Assembly (NCBI GenBank): GCA_018287875.1
Contig: JAGVVL010000015.1
Coordinates: 3,224,001 to 3,288,000 of the forward strand
DNA: 64,000 nucleotides
Source of the DNA: Nigrospora sphaerica
Lineage: Eukaryota; Ascomycota; Sordariomycetes; Amphisphaeriales; Apiosporaceae
Direction: 5' to 3'
Below, piece by piece: positions 46,567 through 58,562 of this stretch; positions within the stretch are counted from its first letter, which is position 1, and each line of letters starts with the position of its first letter. A program made the position numbers and the translations under genes. Under the pieces are notes generated by a model that worked only from the letters and a program-made list of their open reading frames with translations, ran no database searches and had not been told where the DNA came from.

Positions 46567-48081
46567 TTATCCACAGATGCCGGGATCTAGAAACGACCAG
46601 TCAGCCAAGGTGTCCTTGCGCGTACAGCGGTGGGGATCTGGGAAGGGGAGCCTCTCACCAGCAGGACCGGCCGGGACCTTGATAATGCCCGCGTTGGCCA
46701 GGGCACGGTAGTCCCACTCCGGAGCCGCCTCAGTCTTCCAGGTCCAGAAAATCCAGCCGTGGGCCTTTTCGTAGGCTGCCATCTGGGCGTTGATGAAGCG
46801 CTGCAGGTTGGCGCGGTCGGCGCCCTGTATCTGCTCCGCCGTACCAGATCGCTTGGGACCGTCGCAAGAGCCCATATACGAAGAGCCCTGCCCGGCATAA
46901 TTGTAGGTGCCGTCCCAACGCGCGCCGACGCCGCGGCCATTGAGCCAGTAGGCCTGTGAACGCAAGGATTAGCTGATGGTTGGAACGTCTAGGGAGCACG
47001 TGAGGCAAAGAAAGGGGAGGGGGGAAGGCAACATGGGCCTGGAGGAAGGCCGCCCAACTTACACAATCCGTCATAGCACCCGACCATTCACCGTTGATGG
47101 CAATCTTGTTGCTGGTCGCCAGCTCGGCTCCGAAACCACAAGCGGCACCGACGTGCGCCTCAGGGCTCATCTGCAGTTGGCCGGCGTTGAAGACCTCGTA
47201 GTGGTGCGTGTCCAGGATCAGTTTCTCGGCGGGGCCGCTGCTCCAGCCGTTCCAGGCCCCGGGGCCCTGGAAGGCGTCATGGAAGGCGATGGCCACATTC
47301 GACCCGCTGAGACTCCCGACGCCGTCAGCCATGAACTGCCGCACCATGTTCATGTCCAACTTGGGGCCCATGGGCTCGTTGAGCAGCTCGATGATGGCGA
47401 CGGCCGGGTGGTTTGCATGGTCGTCCCGGATCTTGGCCAGCGCGCGGAGCGTCTGCGCCACCGTGTCACCCTGGCCCCAGCGGACATCGCCACGCTGGCC
47501 CGAGTTGTCCAGGCCGTTCTGGCTGCCCGGGGCGCCGTGTAGGTCGATCATGACCTTGAGCCCGGCGCCTTGGGCCCAGTCCAGAGCCCGGCCAAGGTAC
47601 TCATAGGCGCCCTGCGAGTAGGGGTCGCCATCCAAAGGCGTGATGGCCCAGTAACCGATGGGGATGCGCACAAAGTTGAGGCCCTTGGAGGCAATATCGG
47701 CGAAGTCGCCTTCGGTGATGAAAGAGCTCCAATGAGCCTGGAGACGCTTCGTGGCATCGTCCTTGCCGAGCACTTTGCCCATGGTGAACTCGTCCACGAC
47801 GTCATCGGGGGTGGCCTTGAAGATGGAGGGGGTAATCCATGGCTGTTCTTCCTCGTCAGCGTGTGCACTTGGAGCCGCATCATGGGCAAGCGGCGGGTTA
47901 GGGTTACCTCAAGGAGCAGCCAGCCGCCCAGGTTCACGCCGCGGATCTTGGTGCCAGCGAAATCAAACTTCAGATCACGGTTCACGAGGGAGACGACAGG
48001 CTTCGGCGCGGCATCAACTCCGGCCGAGAGGAGTGACACGGCCACGCCGGCAGCGTAAAGGCAGCGTGCTAAAGTAATCAT
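46567..48081 (-). CDS. Secreted exo-1,3-beta-glucanase, glycoside hydrolase family 5 (4 exons)
   Basis: Exons 48081-47908, 47842-47063, 46953-46659 and 46586-46567 give 422 residues. A signal peptide (hydrophobic CLYAAGVAVSLLSAGVDA) precedes the GH5 domain. The block GVNLGGWLLLEPWITPSIF is rebuilt exactly across intron 1, and MTDC joins AYWLNG across intron 2, as in exgA/EXG1 proteins. The proton donor Glu is in AIIELLNEPMG and the nucleophile Glu in AINGEWSGA; the WIFWTWKTE block is also present. The enzyme removes glucose from beta-1,3-glucan ends and works in the wall or medium. The last intron (72 nt) has no in-frame stop, so retention would add 24 residues before the same C-terminal PGICG; splicing gives the shorter tail usual in the family. 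Confidence 0.92.
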
Positions 48082-50477
48082 GATGATGTTGGAGTGGCTG
48101 GGGGGTCAACCGTGTGGTGTCTCAGACTCTACGAGGCGAAGACGTGGGCGAGGTCAGCTAGGACGATCCGAGCAGAAGCCGGAAGCTGCCTGGGGTTTAA
48201 GTACTGCGATCCCCCTCACCATGAGGGCCTCATCTCGTCCAGTTTGGTCTTGGCTGCCAGGCTGGTTGGTCTCCCCCCCCGCCTTGCATTGTTCAGGCGC
48301 CAGCAAGCAGCCCGAGCGAGGCCCCTGTCGGACCTCGTCATCTCGCGGGGCGGCAGATTGAGTTGCCACCCGTCCCGGGAAGGAAGAGGAGGCGGCGTCA
48401 GCACGGTGAGAAGCAAAGCTACCGTGCGGTAGGTCGGGAGGCGGGCCTAATGGGAGGGGGACCCTGATCGGCACTGGGCAGCGTGTGCCTTGCCTTGGTT
48501 GGTGGTTGCTTTGGATAGATCCGATGGGCTGGCCAGGGAGTGAGTGAGTGTGTTTCGCTTTAGTTGGGGTCACGACAGGCTTTTAGGCCACCCAACCCCT
48601 GCAGCGGTGCTGTTGCTAGTGGATCGCGGCAGTCTAGCCGCAACCTGTTTGTGGCACGCGGGGGAGGAAACAAGTGCTGACAGGTCACCCGGTGGCCTGT
48701 GAGGAGTCTTAGGGGGTCCTGGAGCCTTCTGTGCATGTCGCTGGCACTGTTAGTACCGACGATCGTTGCCCCGTGCCGAATTGGTCATGACGACAAGTCG
48801 CCCCGAGTTATTGGTCCGTTATTACCGTCCGTACGTAACTGGGCATGGCCGGCTTGCCATCCGATCGCCGACGTGTGTCTTGGGAGTTATTCGTTCTCGG
48901 CACCCGGCCAGCGAGCGGTGAATGTGTCACAGGGCTAAGTTACCTACTTAGGCGGGCGGGTATTAGGTGGCACCAGTAGAAAATGACGCTATGTAATTCC
49001 CCGACGGCCCTGGGCGGGTGTACGGCATGCTCTTCGCCCGGGCCAACACCCGCGAACCTCGACGAGGTCCCGACGTCATGCAAGGGTGTACTCCTGCTCC
49101 CTCGGTGGGTGAAGCGAGATGAAGCGTCGAGACAGCCTCGTCTCCATTCTTCCTGGTGGACATTGGTCATGTCGTCAAGTCTTTGTTACGGCGGGGAAAT
49201 GCAAGTGAAAACCGCCAAGGGGCGCCGAACCCCATGAGCATGAACAAACACACAAGCACCAGCTCGTCATGGTTTGATGGGCCGAGAATGTCTGACAACT
49301 TATTAGCCAGCCTCTAGTACGTTAAGGCCTACAGCGTGTCACCAATAGCCCCAATGCCACCAGGCGCGGCGGGCGCAGGAAAGAGCAGAGGGCGGACGGG
49401 CACATAGACGTCACCTCCAGTCCCCCCCGTTCCCGACGAGGCGCTGACCGGACCCGTACTTCCACCATCCATGCGCTTCCCCACCACCACGAGAATTAAG
49501 CAGTTCCCCGTCCCTCGTGCTCGATCCCGCCAACCTCCCGCTCCCTTCCCGCCCCCCGTCGAACCCAGCTCATCCTTCCCGCCGGGGCCCTTCCCTTTTA
49601 ACTTTTTGGTCTTTTCCCTTTCGGAAGCGCGCGCCCGTCCACAAGGTTGTCGATTGCACAAAAAACCAGGAGAGATATCGCGACCGACCAACGAGACGTG
49701 GAACATGGGACATGCCGTTCCCCCCGCCTCCTCTGCGTGCGCTCCAGCAAAAAAGTGCACCGCCGGTCTCGGGCCTGCGCAGCCGAACTCAACCTCAACC
49801 GATGCCTCATGTCGTATCGCTGGCTGCTTTGCCTACCTAGTTTATGTTGAGTATATTTAGGCGATGACCTCCCGCTCGTGAACCGGGAACAAGACAAGCA
49901 TAGGCGGCTCTCTTCTCGACCGCGTTCGGCGCCTTATACTCGCCCCCCCCGTCCGACCGTAAACCCGCCGATGCGGCTTCCCTCCCGCAGCCTGACTCTC
50001 TCCCGGAGGTCTTCCAAAGTGGGGTCCGGTAGAGTGCGAGACACAGCATCGACGGCCGAGGGTAGGTTGAACGGCGGACAGCCTATTTACCTACGCTATG
50101 GATGGTTACACTCGAAAGGGCTTCTCGATCAAGCTTCGACTTCTTGGACTCGGCTGGATACCGTCAACTTGCAGGTCGACGATGAAACTGGAAGGTACAC
50201 TCCATCCTCATTCCTTGTCGGACTCCACGCATGATTCACACGTGGACTGGCGATCAATGACCTGTCAATTAACTACTGAGTTTTCAATACGACGGATAGT
50301 CATGTTGGGCCATCGTGAGCGCACGGCAAAATGTATTGGTATATTAAATCCCGGTTCCATACACAGTGTGTTCCCTGGAGAATGCGGTGACGCCATGCTG
50401 GATCTCGCTCGATCCCAGCATCGTCGCAGATCCCAGAGCGCAAGTGAAGGAGTCGTGTAAGCTGCCCCCCGGGGCAT
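48082..50477. other. Intergenic region, exo-glucanase promoter and permease 3' end
   Basis: About 2.4 kb with no supported gene. Open frames near 49471-49860 and 50098-50460 have no domain and no codon bias. A GTTACCTACTTAGGC motif at about 48939-48953 belongs to the short GGTACC/CTAAGTA-type motifs also seen elsewhere in the window. Confidence 0.55.
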
Positions 50478-52353
50478 TTAGAAGAGGGTGTAGACAACAC
50501 GCATGAAGGGGTTGGCGTTGCGACGCTTTTCCTGGATCTCGCGGTGGAGGTCCCAGTCAATCTCGCGGCGGCCACTGTCGACGTCGATGTCCTTCAGCGA
50601 CAGGAACTTGGGTCGCTTCCAAATGTAACCGGCAATCCAGAAGACGATGACGACGGGGAAGGCAAGGCAAGTCTTGAAGAAGCCCTCGGCCGTGTTGAGC
50701 GAGGCGCCCACAGGAGAGATGGCGACGCCCATCTGGGCAATGAAGACAAGCACCGACAAACCGAAGCCGATCCAGGATCCGATGACACCACCCGCGGCCT
50801 TGAACGGGATCTCGTCGAGGGTGTGGCCCTGGGCCTTCCAGGCCGAGCGGAACCGAATGTGCGCAAAGCAGATGGAGCCCCAGGTGAACAGCGCCGCCAG
50901 GCCTGAGAGACTGAGAAGCCAATCGAACAGCTCTTTACCCGCCGCTTCATCAACACCGACGTAGGCAATGAGACCGAACAGCAGGATGAGGATGGTTGAG
51001 AAGAGGGGGCGGCCGGCACGGTCAACGTAGGCGAACATCTTGGGGGCGTAGTCCTGCTCAGCCAGGGCCGTCAGGGTTCGGCTGCCACCATAAACACCCG
51101 AAAGGCCGATGGATATGACCGAGATCATGATGACCGTGTTGATGAAGTGGTCGTAACCAATCAAGCCGGCCCGCTTTCCAACAAGCACAAAGGGGGAGGC
51201 CTGAGAGTTGGCAAATGTGGCGTTGCCAATGAGCTCCGGGTCATCCGATCGGATGAGGAAGCCAACGAAGAGCAACGACAAAACGTAGAACAGGGTGACA
51301 CGCCAGAACACCTGCTTGCAAGCCGAAGGCAGAGTCTTGAGAGGAGTCGCGGATTCCGCGGCAGCCAGACCAATCAGCTCAGTACCCGAGAAGGCAAAGG
51401 CGGCCGTCACGAAGCAAGAACAGAAACCCTTGAAGCCGTTGGCAAAGGCCATGCCGTCCTGCCAGTTTCTGCGCTCCGACGTTAGACCTATAATCCGAGT
51501 TCGGGGAGAGGCAAGATAAGACATACCTGGCACCCACGAACGAGTCGTATTCGCCACCCTTGGGCCCGCCGCCGAGGACGCAGACAAGAGAAATGATCAG
51601 GAAAGTAATAATCGCTGACAGTTTGAGGAAACTGGACCAGAATTCCTCTTCGGCATATCCGAGCACGCCAAAGACACTGATGAGGGTCAAGGCGAGCAGG
51701 AACACAGTGATCCAGACGGCAGGATGGACGCTTCCATCTGTCCAGTAATTGATAGTGAACGATGCGACGACGATTTCGAATGGCAAGATGGCAAACCACT
51801 GTAGGAAGTAATTCCAGCCCATCTAAAGAAGGAAACGTTAGCATCCTGCAGGCGAGCTGTGAGGTGGTCAAGGGAGTATACATACAGCAAAGCCCCAGGA
51901 CGGGTCAACGAAGCGGCTGACATAGACGTAGAAACCACCAGAGACAGGGTACATAATAGCGAGCTCTCCAAGAGCGAAGACGACGTTGAACATCATGACA
52001 CCGATAATGAGGTAGTCAATGACCAGACTAGCAGGACCACCCGTAGCGAGAGCACTGCCGGTACCGACGAAGAGACCAGCACCGATGGAACCGCCGATAG
52101 CAATCATGTGCAGGTGGCGGCCCTTCATGGTCTGGTTCAGCTTGTTGTGACGGTTGAGATCCGTCTGCTCGCGCCGCTTGAAGGACTCGGGGGTGACACC
52201 CATACGACCCCAGAAGTTGAGACCGTAGTAGTCTTCATTGTTGTGGAAGTTGTCGACAACGCCGGTACCGATGTGATCATGGTCGTAGCCGGCGGGGACA
52301 TCGCTGCCGCTGGCGGCCTTTTCACCCACGTTGGCTCGCTTTTCGTCGGCCAT
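50478..52353 (-). CDS. Amino-acid permease, yeast AAP/GAP1-type (3 exons)
   Basis: Exons 52353-51886, 51822-51527 and 51468-50478 (introns 63 and 58 nt, GTATGT donors, CTAAC branch sites) give 584 residues. The frame is open further upstream only from a GTG; the first ATG is 52353. After a hydrophilic N-terminal tail with TDLNRHNKLNQTMKGRHLHM, the first helix carries the IAIGGSIGAGLFVGTGSAL signature of this superfamily. About twelve membrane segments follow. The FSGTELIGLAAAE helix and the cytosolic C-terminal tail ending NANPFMRVVYTLF are typical of fungal AAP proteins. These plasma-membrane symporters take up amino acids with protons. The substrate range (general or specific) cannot be told from the sequence. 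In fungi such genes are often under nitrogen control, but no GATA-site cluster was evaluated. Confidence 0.93.
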
Positions 52354-54978
52354 GGTGTCGTCGGCCTGGGGTCTCACGGGACGCGACGCCTGGAGAGGGA
52401 AGGGAATAGAGGGAATGGACAGGGATTCCTGGGTGAGCGGATCGACACGGGGTGAGCTCGCGCGGGAGAGGGAGCGTCTTTATATTCACGGGAGGCGGCG
52501 CGTCCCATCGGCACGCAGGCGCATGGCGTGGCGTGGCCACATCCGTCTACCATGGGCGGATAGGGTTTCTCGGGGGCCCCAATAAACGCCCCCGCCAACC
52601 TGCGTGCAACGGTTCCGTGAATAGAGGCAGGGTACGGAGGCAAGGGTCAGGAGCTGACCCGGTGCCTGTAGCGTCGAAGTGGATCGCTTGGAGCGACTGG
52701 GGGTGGCAGAATCGATACCACGCCCAACCTTTCTAGAAGGCTTGGTGTCTCTTGGATCGCCGCCTCTGATAAGCAGAGAAGACGAGTGCGAGACGGCGGT
52801 GATGCGAGCCAAGCGTCCAAGATCCCGAAGAGGGCAGACGTCCGGGGTTAGAGGGTTGGCGTTCTCGGCGGCGGCTCGGCTCTGGCTGCTCCTGCCTTTC
52901 AGGATCAAGGAGCATATCGGTGGCGGAGACACGCATCCACCCATCCTGGCAAGGTTGATAGCTGAACCTCATTGCCCCGGAATGTCGACGAGGGGCCAGC
53001 CGACCGAGAAATGAGGTCCGCGCGGGTGCTGAGCATCGGAGGCTACAAAGGGAGCTCAAAGCAGGGGCGGATGGGGGCGAGGGCACGCGACATCAAGGGG
53101 CTTGCCGCGTTCCCTACAGGGCGAACGGGAGAAATGTCTGCTCGAGTCAACACGCGCAGTTGCGATGTTGTGACAGAGGCTGCATGGCGGCCTGTCAGGG
53201 ACCAAGTTCTAGAAGCCAAAGAAAGCATCTCATGTCGGCCCATCTCATCCCACGCAGGCAGGCAATCGGACGGGTTGCCGTACACCAAAACGCGGCATGC
53301 TCGAGATGCGGTGCTGCACAGTACTTCTCCTAAGCGAATAAGGGAAGCCAACCCCCTGCACCCATTCCCAGCGATACGGCCACGGATGGGTGCTCTCCCT
53401 ACCGGGCTGTAAGTGGTACATCGCAGTTTCAACTGCCCGGCTGGGACGATATCAGTGGAGCGCTGAGGGCCAATCACCGCTTTGCCCACACTCGCTGAGG
53501 GGCAACACCCGCCCCACCTGCCCACATCGATTGGGGCAAGTACAACCCGGGGGAGTGGTGGCATTGAGAGACAGAAGGTTGATTGATACGCACCGAGGCA
53601 TGGACCTCATTCGGGCAAGCATGGTTGTCCCGTCACGAGCGTCCAATCTGCCCACGCGGGCGCGTAAAGCAGCTGCCCCTTCCAGCCTGCCCAGCCAAAT
53701 CCTTCTCGGCAACGTTCGGCCTGGCCTCCCTGTGGCTGCCCTGTCCTGTCCTATTAGGATGCCAACCCGTCTTACCCATCATCTGAGGCTTCCATCTAAG
53801 CCCGCTGCCCGCATAGGGTCCGTCCGTCCTGCCGAGCTGAGCCCAGTCGCCAAGGTCGGCAGCCGTGCCAGCATCGCACCTGCCTAGACGGGGTAGCGTA
53901 CAGCGCCGTGGGAGGCTAGGGCCCCACTGTCCCAGCCAATCATGGTGTCCCCCGATCCCGTCCGACTGGCTCGATATGCCTACTGGCTTACGAATATACG
54001 ATGCGCGCACCACGTCCAACTGCCTCTGCCGGCCGAAAGTTCCCATTCGAGCTGTCTGTGTTCTCGCCGCCGCAACCTCGTTCTAACGTGTACTCTCGCT
54101 TGGCCGGGCCAAGCCGCTTTCTTGGGCCTATTAGGCTCCTTCCCTCCTTCAGCACCGTGAAAACGCTGTCTACCAGTCAAAGCCAGTCAATTCCGACGCC
54201 GGTCTGCTTCCGGTAGCCTGCGATAGCCAACCACGCTTTCGGGCCGTTGTCCAGCATCCGGTTTCGCAATGGAGCTAAATTAAGGTAGGCTGCTAACGAG
54301 CGCACACGATCCAGAGGCGCATGGCCGGACGGACTTCGACGGCCTTGCGGAGGGATCCCGACATGTGGACAGTTTACGCCTGGGCAGGGCTGGGCAGCAC
54401 CACCTGCACGAGTCAAGCTATTCGCCAAGTTTGCCAGCTTCCGCTCCGTCTGCCTGCGCTTATCAGCCAATGACTGCTCATTCGGTGCCATTGGACCCCG
54501 TCTTGGTTCCGTCAGCCCGCCAGTGTCTCGGCGGCTTGGCCGCAACTTGCGCGGCTCGCATCACAACCTCTACCACACCCAATAAGGCGCCCGCCCCCAG
54601 TCAGCCAGTCTCACCAGCCCAACAGCCTTGCATCGCTGCAGCGAGGCGAGAGACCCGAGCATGACGGCCGGCACGGCGGCATGGAACTCGGTAATCGCCT
54701 AACCTAATCCATCCTCGAATCCACGGCCCCTTGGCGGTTGTGACGGGCATGGCCTCCCTTTCCTTATCGGTGCTGACGTCTTGGCCGCCCCAGCGTCGCA
54801 CGCGGATCCATACGACCCAGTTGCCAACCAGGGGTCTCGACAGATTGGCCTCTCCGGTCCGATTGCTGTTGCGCGTGCTAGAACACCGTATCTCTGACGT
54901 GCAACGCGTTTGTGACAATTGGCTATTGCTCATGTTTTATGGCTGAGTATAATGTCTTGATGTTAATCTGGCCCGTCG
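52354..54978. other. 2.6-kb gene-free region
   Basis: It contains the permease promoter and the 3' end of the Pth11-like gene. Base composition is more even than in neighbouring genes and open frames are short and overlapping (for example 53390-53887 plus, 53043-53564 minus) with no domain. I considered a decayed transposon but see no terminal repeats or transposase-like stretch. Confidence 0.5.
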
Positions 54979-56278
54979 TCACGCCTGGGAGCGGCCGGTC
55001 CATCTATCCCTAAGGCTGCTTGAGCTCTCGACCGGGGCCCGATCCAAATTACTGGACCCTTCCCGCTCCACAACCATCTGCCTCTGCGACCCGTTCCCAA
55101 ACGTGACGCCGGTTTCGACAGTGTCGACGGTCACATTTGTTTTGATGATTTGCAGGACTGAGAGCTCGTAACCCATTTTACCCTCCCGTGACGACCTGCC
55201 GTCACTGTGCCTGACGTGTACCGGGGCGACAGGGCAGAGTCTGTCGCTGAACCGCTGCCCTGCGGACCTGATCAGGGCGAGCACTGGATGCAGTGCAGGG
55301 AGCCTGCCGCAGATGATCATCAGAGACAGTTCAGCTGTCACCCACACAAAGATCTCAAATGTGGCCCACGTTATGTCCTCCCGGTCCGCGAGCCCCCGCA
55401 AGAGCGGCGTCTTGATGCCCGAGCACAAAGACGTGAGGATGTTAACTGCGAAGACGATGCTAAGCTGAAATTGCTCGGTTCGGCTCGTTCGCAGGCCCCA
55501 GAATAGCGTCGCTGGGATCACGGCAAGGCTCGCATCGGCGAACGTGTTGAAAGCTGGCTCGGCAGGAACTCCCGCCCTGGTCAGAAACGCACACCAAGTC
55601 CACGTTCGAGAGGGCGTCGACTCACAACTCGTGAACATGCCGTAGCTGGTCGTCACATGCGGGTCGATGCAATGGCCTGGGACACGATGATCCCACAGTT
55701 TCCATGGCGGGGAGCATTGCGCGATGGTCAGGACGGCGCATGAAATGGCGACCAACAGCGCCAGGACGATGGTCACGGTCCATAGGTATATCCTCTGCCA
55801 TTGAAGGTGGGTGTGACGAAGAATCGACAACAGCAGCGCCGACACGGACACCTTGCCCACCCCCACCCCGAGGATGGCCATGACCTGGCCCGACCAGTTG
55901 AGCATTCGCGTCTTGATCAAGTTGTCCACCCCGAGCGGCTCCAAGTCCCATATGTGGCGAGTGCCCCCTCTCAGAGCGTATAAGGTCATTGTGATGCTCC
56001 ATCCAAGAAGGCAGTGCTGGCGCGTGGTGAGTATATCTCCTTTGAGGCTCTCTTGAACGTTGCGAATCGCCAAAAATCAGGAACTGTTATCGTCATACCA
56101 TTGCAGTAACCATGAAAAAGTCGGCCCACCCGCACACCTTTGCTCTTGACCGAAAGAAGACTCTGAGAACGACGGTGACGAGGGCAACAGAGGTAAACAC
56201 CCAGACTATGGTGATAAGAGCCAATTCTCGGTCGGGAGCAACATGATGGTCTTCCGCGACCCCTGATGCAACAGGCAT
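54979..56278 (-). CDS. Pth11-like / fungal rhodopsin-type integral membrane protein (3 exons)
   Basis: Exons 56278-56099, 56016-55626 and 55553-54979 give 381 residues. The frame extends left of 56278 only from a GTG. Seven hydrophobic segments are visible, starting with LALITIVWVFTSVALVTVVL and CGWADFFMVTAMV in exon 1. A GGTRHIWDL motif follows, close to the GLGRHIWD motif typical of this fungal family, then helices around MAILGVGVGKVSVSALLLSI and WTVTIVLALLVAISCAVLTI, a PPWKLWDH loop with conserved Cys residues, and two or three more helices before a hydrophilic tail. No CFEM domain precedes it. Family members include Pth11, a surface-sensing receptor-like protein of Magnaporthe; most have no known ligand. 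The second intron (72 nt, GTGAGT..CAG) lacks an in-frame stop, so a retained form would still be translated. The first splice junction is the least certain. Confidence 0.75.
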
Positions 56279-57142
56279 AGTGGGATTCCTCGGAAGAGGC
56301 GTAAAGACGGAAGGCACTTAATCGACAATATGAGACGGCATCATGGGACTCATTAAAGACCAGGCCCGTGAAACGGCGAGCTGGAAAAGCAGGCTGCCAA
56401 TATAGTTCACCATGCGTTCGACGGCGCCTCGCTTCAGAATTCGCCGGCTCTCGGTGCCATTCTCTCGGAAAGGGGATGAGCACACCATGCGAATTTCGGG
56501 TCGCTCCATGCGTCGGACCGCACGCCACCAGTGCGGGTGCCGAGTGGGGAGAGGAGCCATTGGCAGATACTTACCACATTCCCACGAGCAAGGGGTGCTC
56601 AAAGCTTTGTTGGTGTTTCCTCCGGTCCGGCAGCGTAGGCAAAACTGTCGGTATGGACGGACGGGCAACCTTGACTGCCGGGCGAGCCGGGGCGAGGTCT
56701 GTAACGCAAACAACCACCGGCAACATTCTTCCGGTCTTCGAAGTGCAAGGGAAAATGCGGCCGGGAGCTGAACCACTTCAAGATTGCCTGACTACTGACT
56801 ACATGCCAGCTGCTACTTACTTACCCACTCGCCTTGCCGATAGTCACCATGTAAGGGTCAAGGGGTTGGGCAAGGGCTTCGTCTGGGGGGTCGCAGGGGC
56901 TCGCGTCCCTACCGTTCCCGCCATCCTACCTCAGTCCCCTCCTGCCACCATCATTACCCCGTGGAGATGATTCTATGCACGGGCCCAGGGTTGTAACGTC
57001 CGTCCTGATATAGCGGAAGGCCACCCGCTTATGTTTCGTAAACTATTGACACGAATGCGAAAGATCGGCAATTTCCAATGTATTCAGCTGCCCTTGGACC
57101 AAAGACAGGCTTCGATTTTGCAACTTACTAGTGCCAAATGTT
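56279..57142. other. Intergenic region between Pth11-like gene and O-methyltransferase relic
   Basis: About 860 bases upstream of both divergent features. Open frames such as 56368-56970 (plus) show no domain or codon bias. No element is recognised. Confidence 0.5.
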
Positions 57143-58562
57143 ATGGCAGACACGAAGCTACTGGTTGAACAGTTGCAATTCTTGATTGAGAGCCGGTTCT
57201 CGTGTGCTGCTGACGACGAACAAAGGACCAGGATCACGAATCTCTGCCGAGGGGCGTCCGAGGCGTTGGAAGGGCCCTTCGAGACAACGCAGCTCACGTA
57301 TGGAGTTTCTCATCCTGGGGTGCGTAACCGTTGCCGCTGGTCGTTTGTCGCATCGGCCAAAATCGCGACCCGTTCGCGACTCTAGCAAGAGAAGAGCTCC
57401 CAGTAGGATTGCAGACACTTTCCGCCGCTTGTGGACTCGATCGGAGCTTCTTGAAGATCATGTCGGACTAGCTTTGCAAGTCAAGATATGGTCCGTAAGG
57501 TGGCAGCGCAAGGCCTGTACGCACCAACCAAGCAGAAGCGACTCCTAGCCCAGCCGCAGCTATGCGATGCTGTCGCGCACATGTACGCACTGAGAGCTCC
57601 CCAGAGCGTTTTTAATTTGGTGTTTATGGATTCCTGAGCTCAAGACTAGAAAATTGGCTTCAGCCCCTATTCCGCCATAATGCCAATGCCCGTCAGTAAC
57701 AGCCCATAGGCACGACCATACTCTGCCGGGTTTAACAACCCTCCACAATATTTTAAACGATCCCGTGCCTGGAGTGACAGCATTCCAGAGAGGCCATCAT
57801 ACGGAGCCCGACTTCTAAAAGTGGGTGGAATCGCGCCCAACGGGCCAGGCAGCCTTTCATCAGTTCATGGAAACCCAATTGGCCAGCCTACCGACGTTGC
57901 TCGAGGCGGTCAACTTCGCGGCTGAAGTCGGGGCTAGGCGATCGGTGACAGAAACGGACACGATTCTGGTAGACGTCGGTGTCGGGAACGGGTCGCAGTG
58001 TGCTCTGCTTCGGAGGGCCTGGCCCGAGATGCCTGGTCGGCTCATACTGCAGGACAGACACGACGTCGTTGCGAAAGCCTTGGAGGTGCAGGGCATGAGT
58101 AAGATGAGTTACGACTTCCTTACGAAGCACCCAGTCCTGAGTAAGTACTTGCCTCGTTGCGGGCCTCTGTCCCGACGGCTGGGTCGGCCGGAGGGGCTGA
58201 AGGGGGTGGAGTAGGGACCGATCCAGACGACGGGGACAGACGCCAGGGCCTACTACTTCCGGCATATCCTACACAGCCACGGCGACGACGCGTGCGGGGC
58301 CACCCTGCGGGCCCAGATGCCTGCCATGGGCCCGGAAAGCGTGCTGGTGATACGCGACGACAAGCCACCAGAGGCGGCCAATTCCGGAGGGGACTACACG
58401 GCGGCGCTGAGCCTGGCGATGGTCTTCTTTGACAGCGAGGAGAGACATGAGAGGCACTGGCGGGAGCTAGTGGGGAAACGGGCGGGACTGATTATTACGG
58501 ATATCAGGTGGTACACAGAGTTTGGCAATGCCGTCATTATTGACAAAAGGATGGAGTCGTAA
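57143..58562 (+). pseudogene. Decayed fungal O-methyltransferase (SAM-dependent, COMT-like)
   Basis: Pieces in the right order and strand resemble one O-methyltransferase. From the ATG at 57143: a leucine-rich N-terminus (LVEQLQFLIESRF, EALEGPFETTQ). In another frame near 57377-57465: a winged-helix-like piece (ELPVGLQTLSAACGLDRSF) that ends at a stop. Then a piece near 57495-57600 (GLYAPTKQKRLL) in a further frame. From about 57720: TLPGLTTLHNILND and VTAFQRGHHTEPDF, cut by TAA at 57816-57818. Then the SAM-binding part LVDVGVGNGSQCALLRRAWP, an apparently intact intron 58141-58239 (GTAAGT..CAG), and the C-terminal part with ARAYYFRHILHSHGDD, ending at TAA 58560. Several frame changes and stops make a functional enzyme unlikely. 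Base composition is lower in G+C than in neighbouring genes. A truncated protein from a later start is possible but would lack the dimerisation domain. Confidence 0.78.

Noticed and set aside
53390..53887. Plus-strand open frame of 165 codons in the 52.4-55 kb gap
   Set aside because: No domain or codon bias; it overlaps equally long frames on the other strand.
57560..57748. Minus-strand open frame in the O-methyltransferase relic region
   Set aside because: Short, no domain, and it overlaps plus-strand remnants with clear family resemblance.
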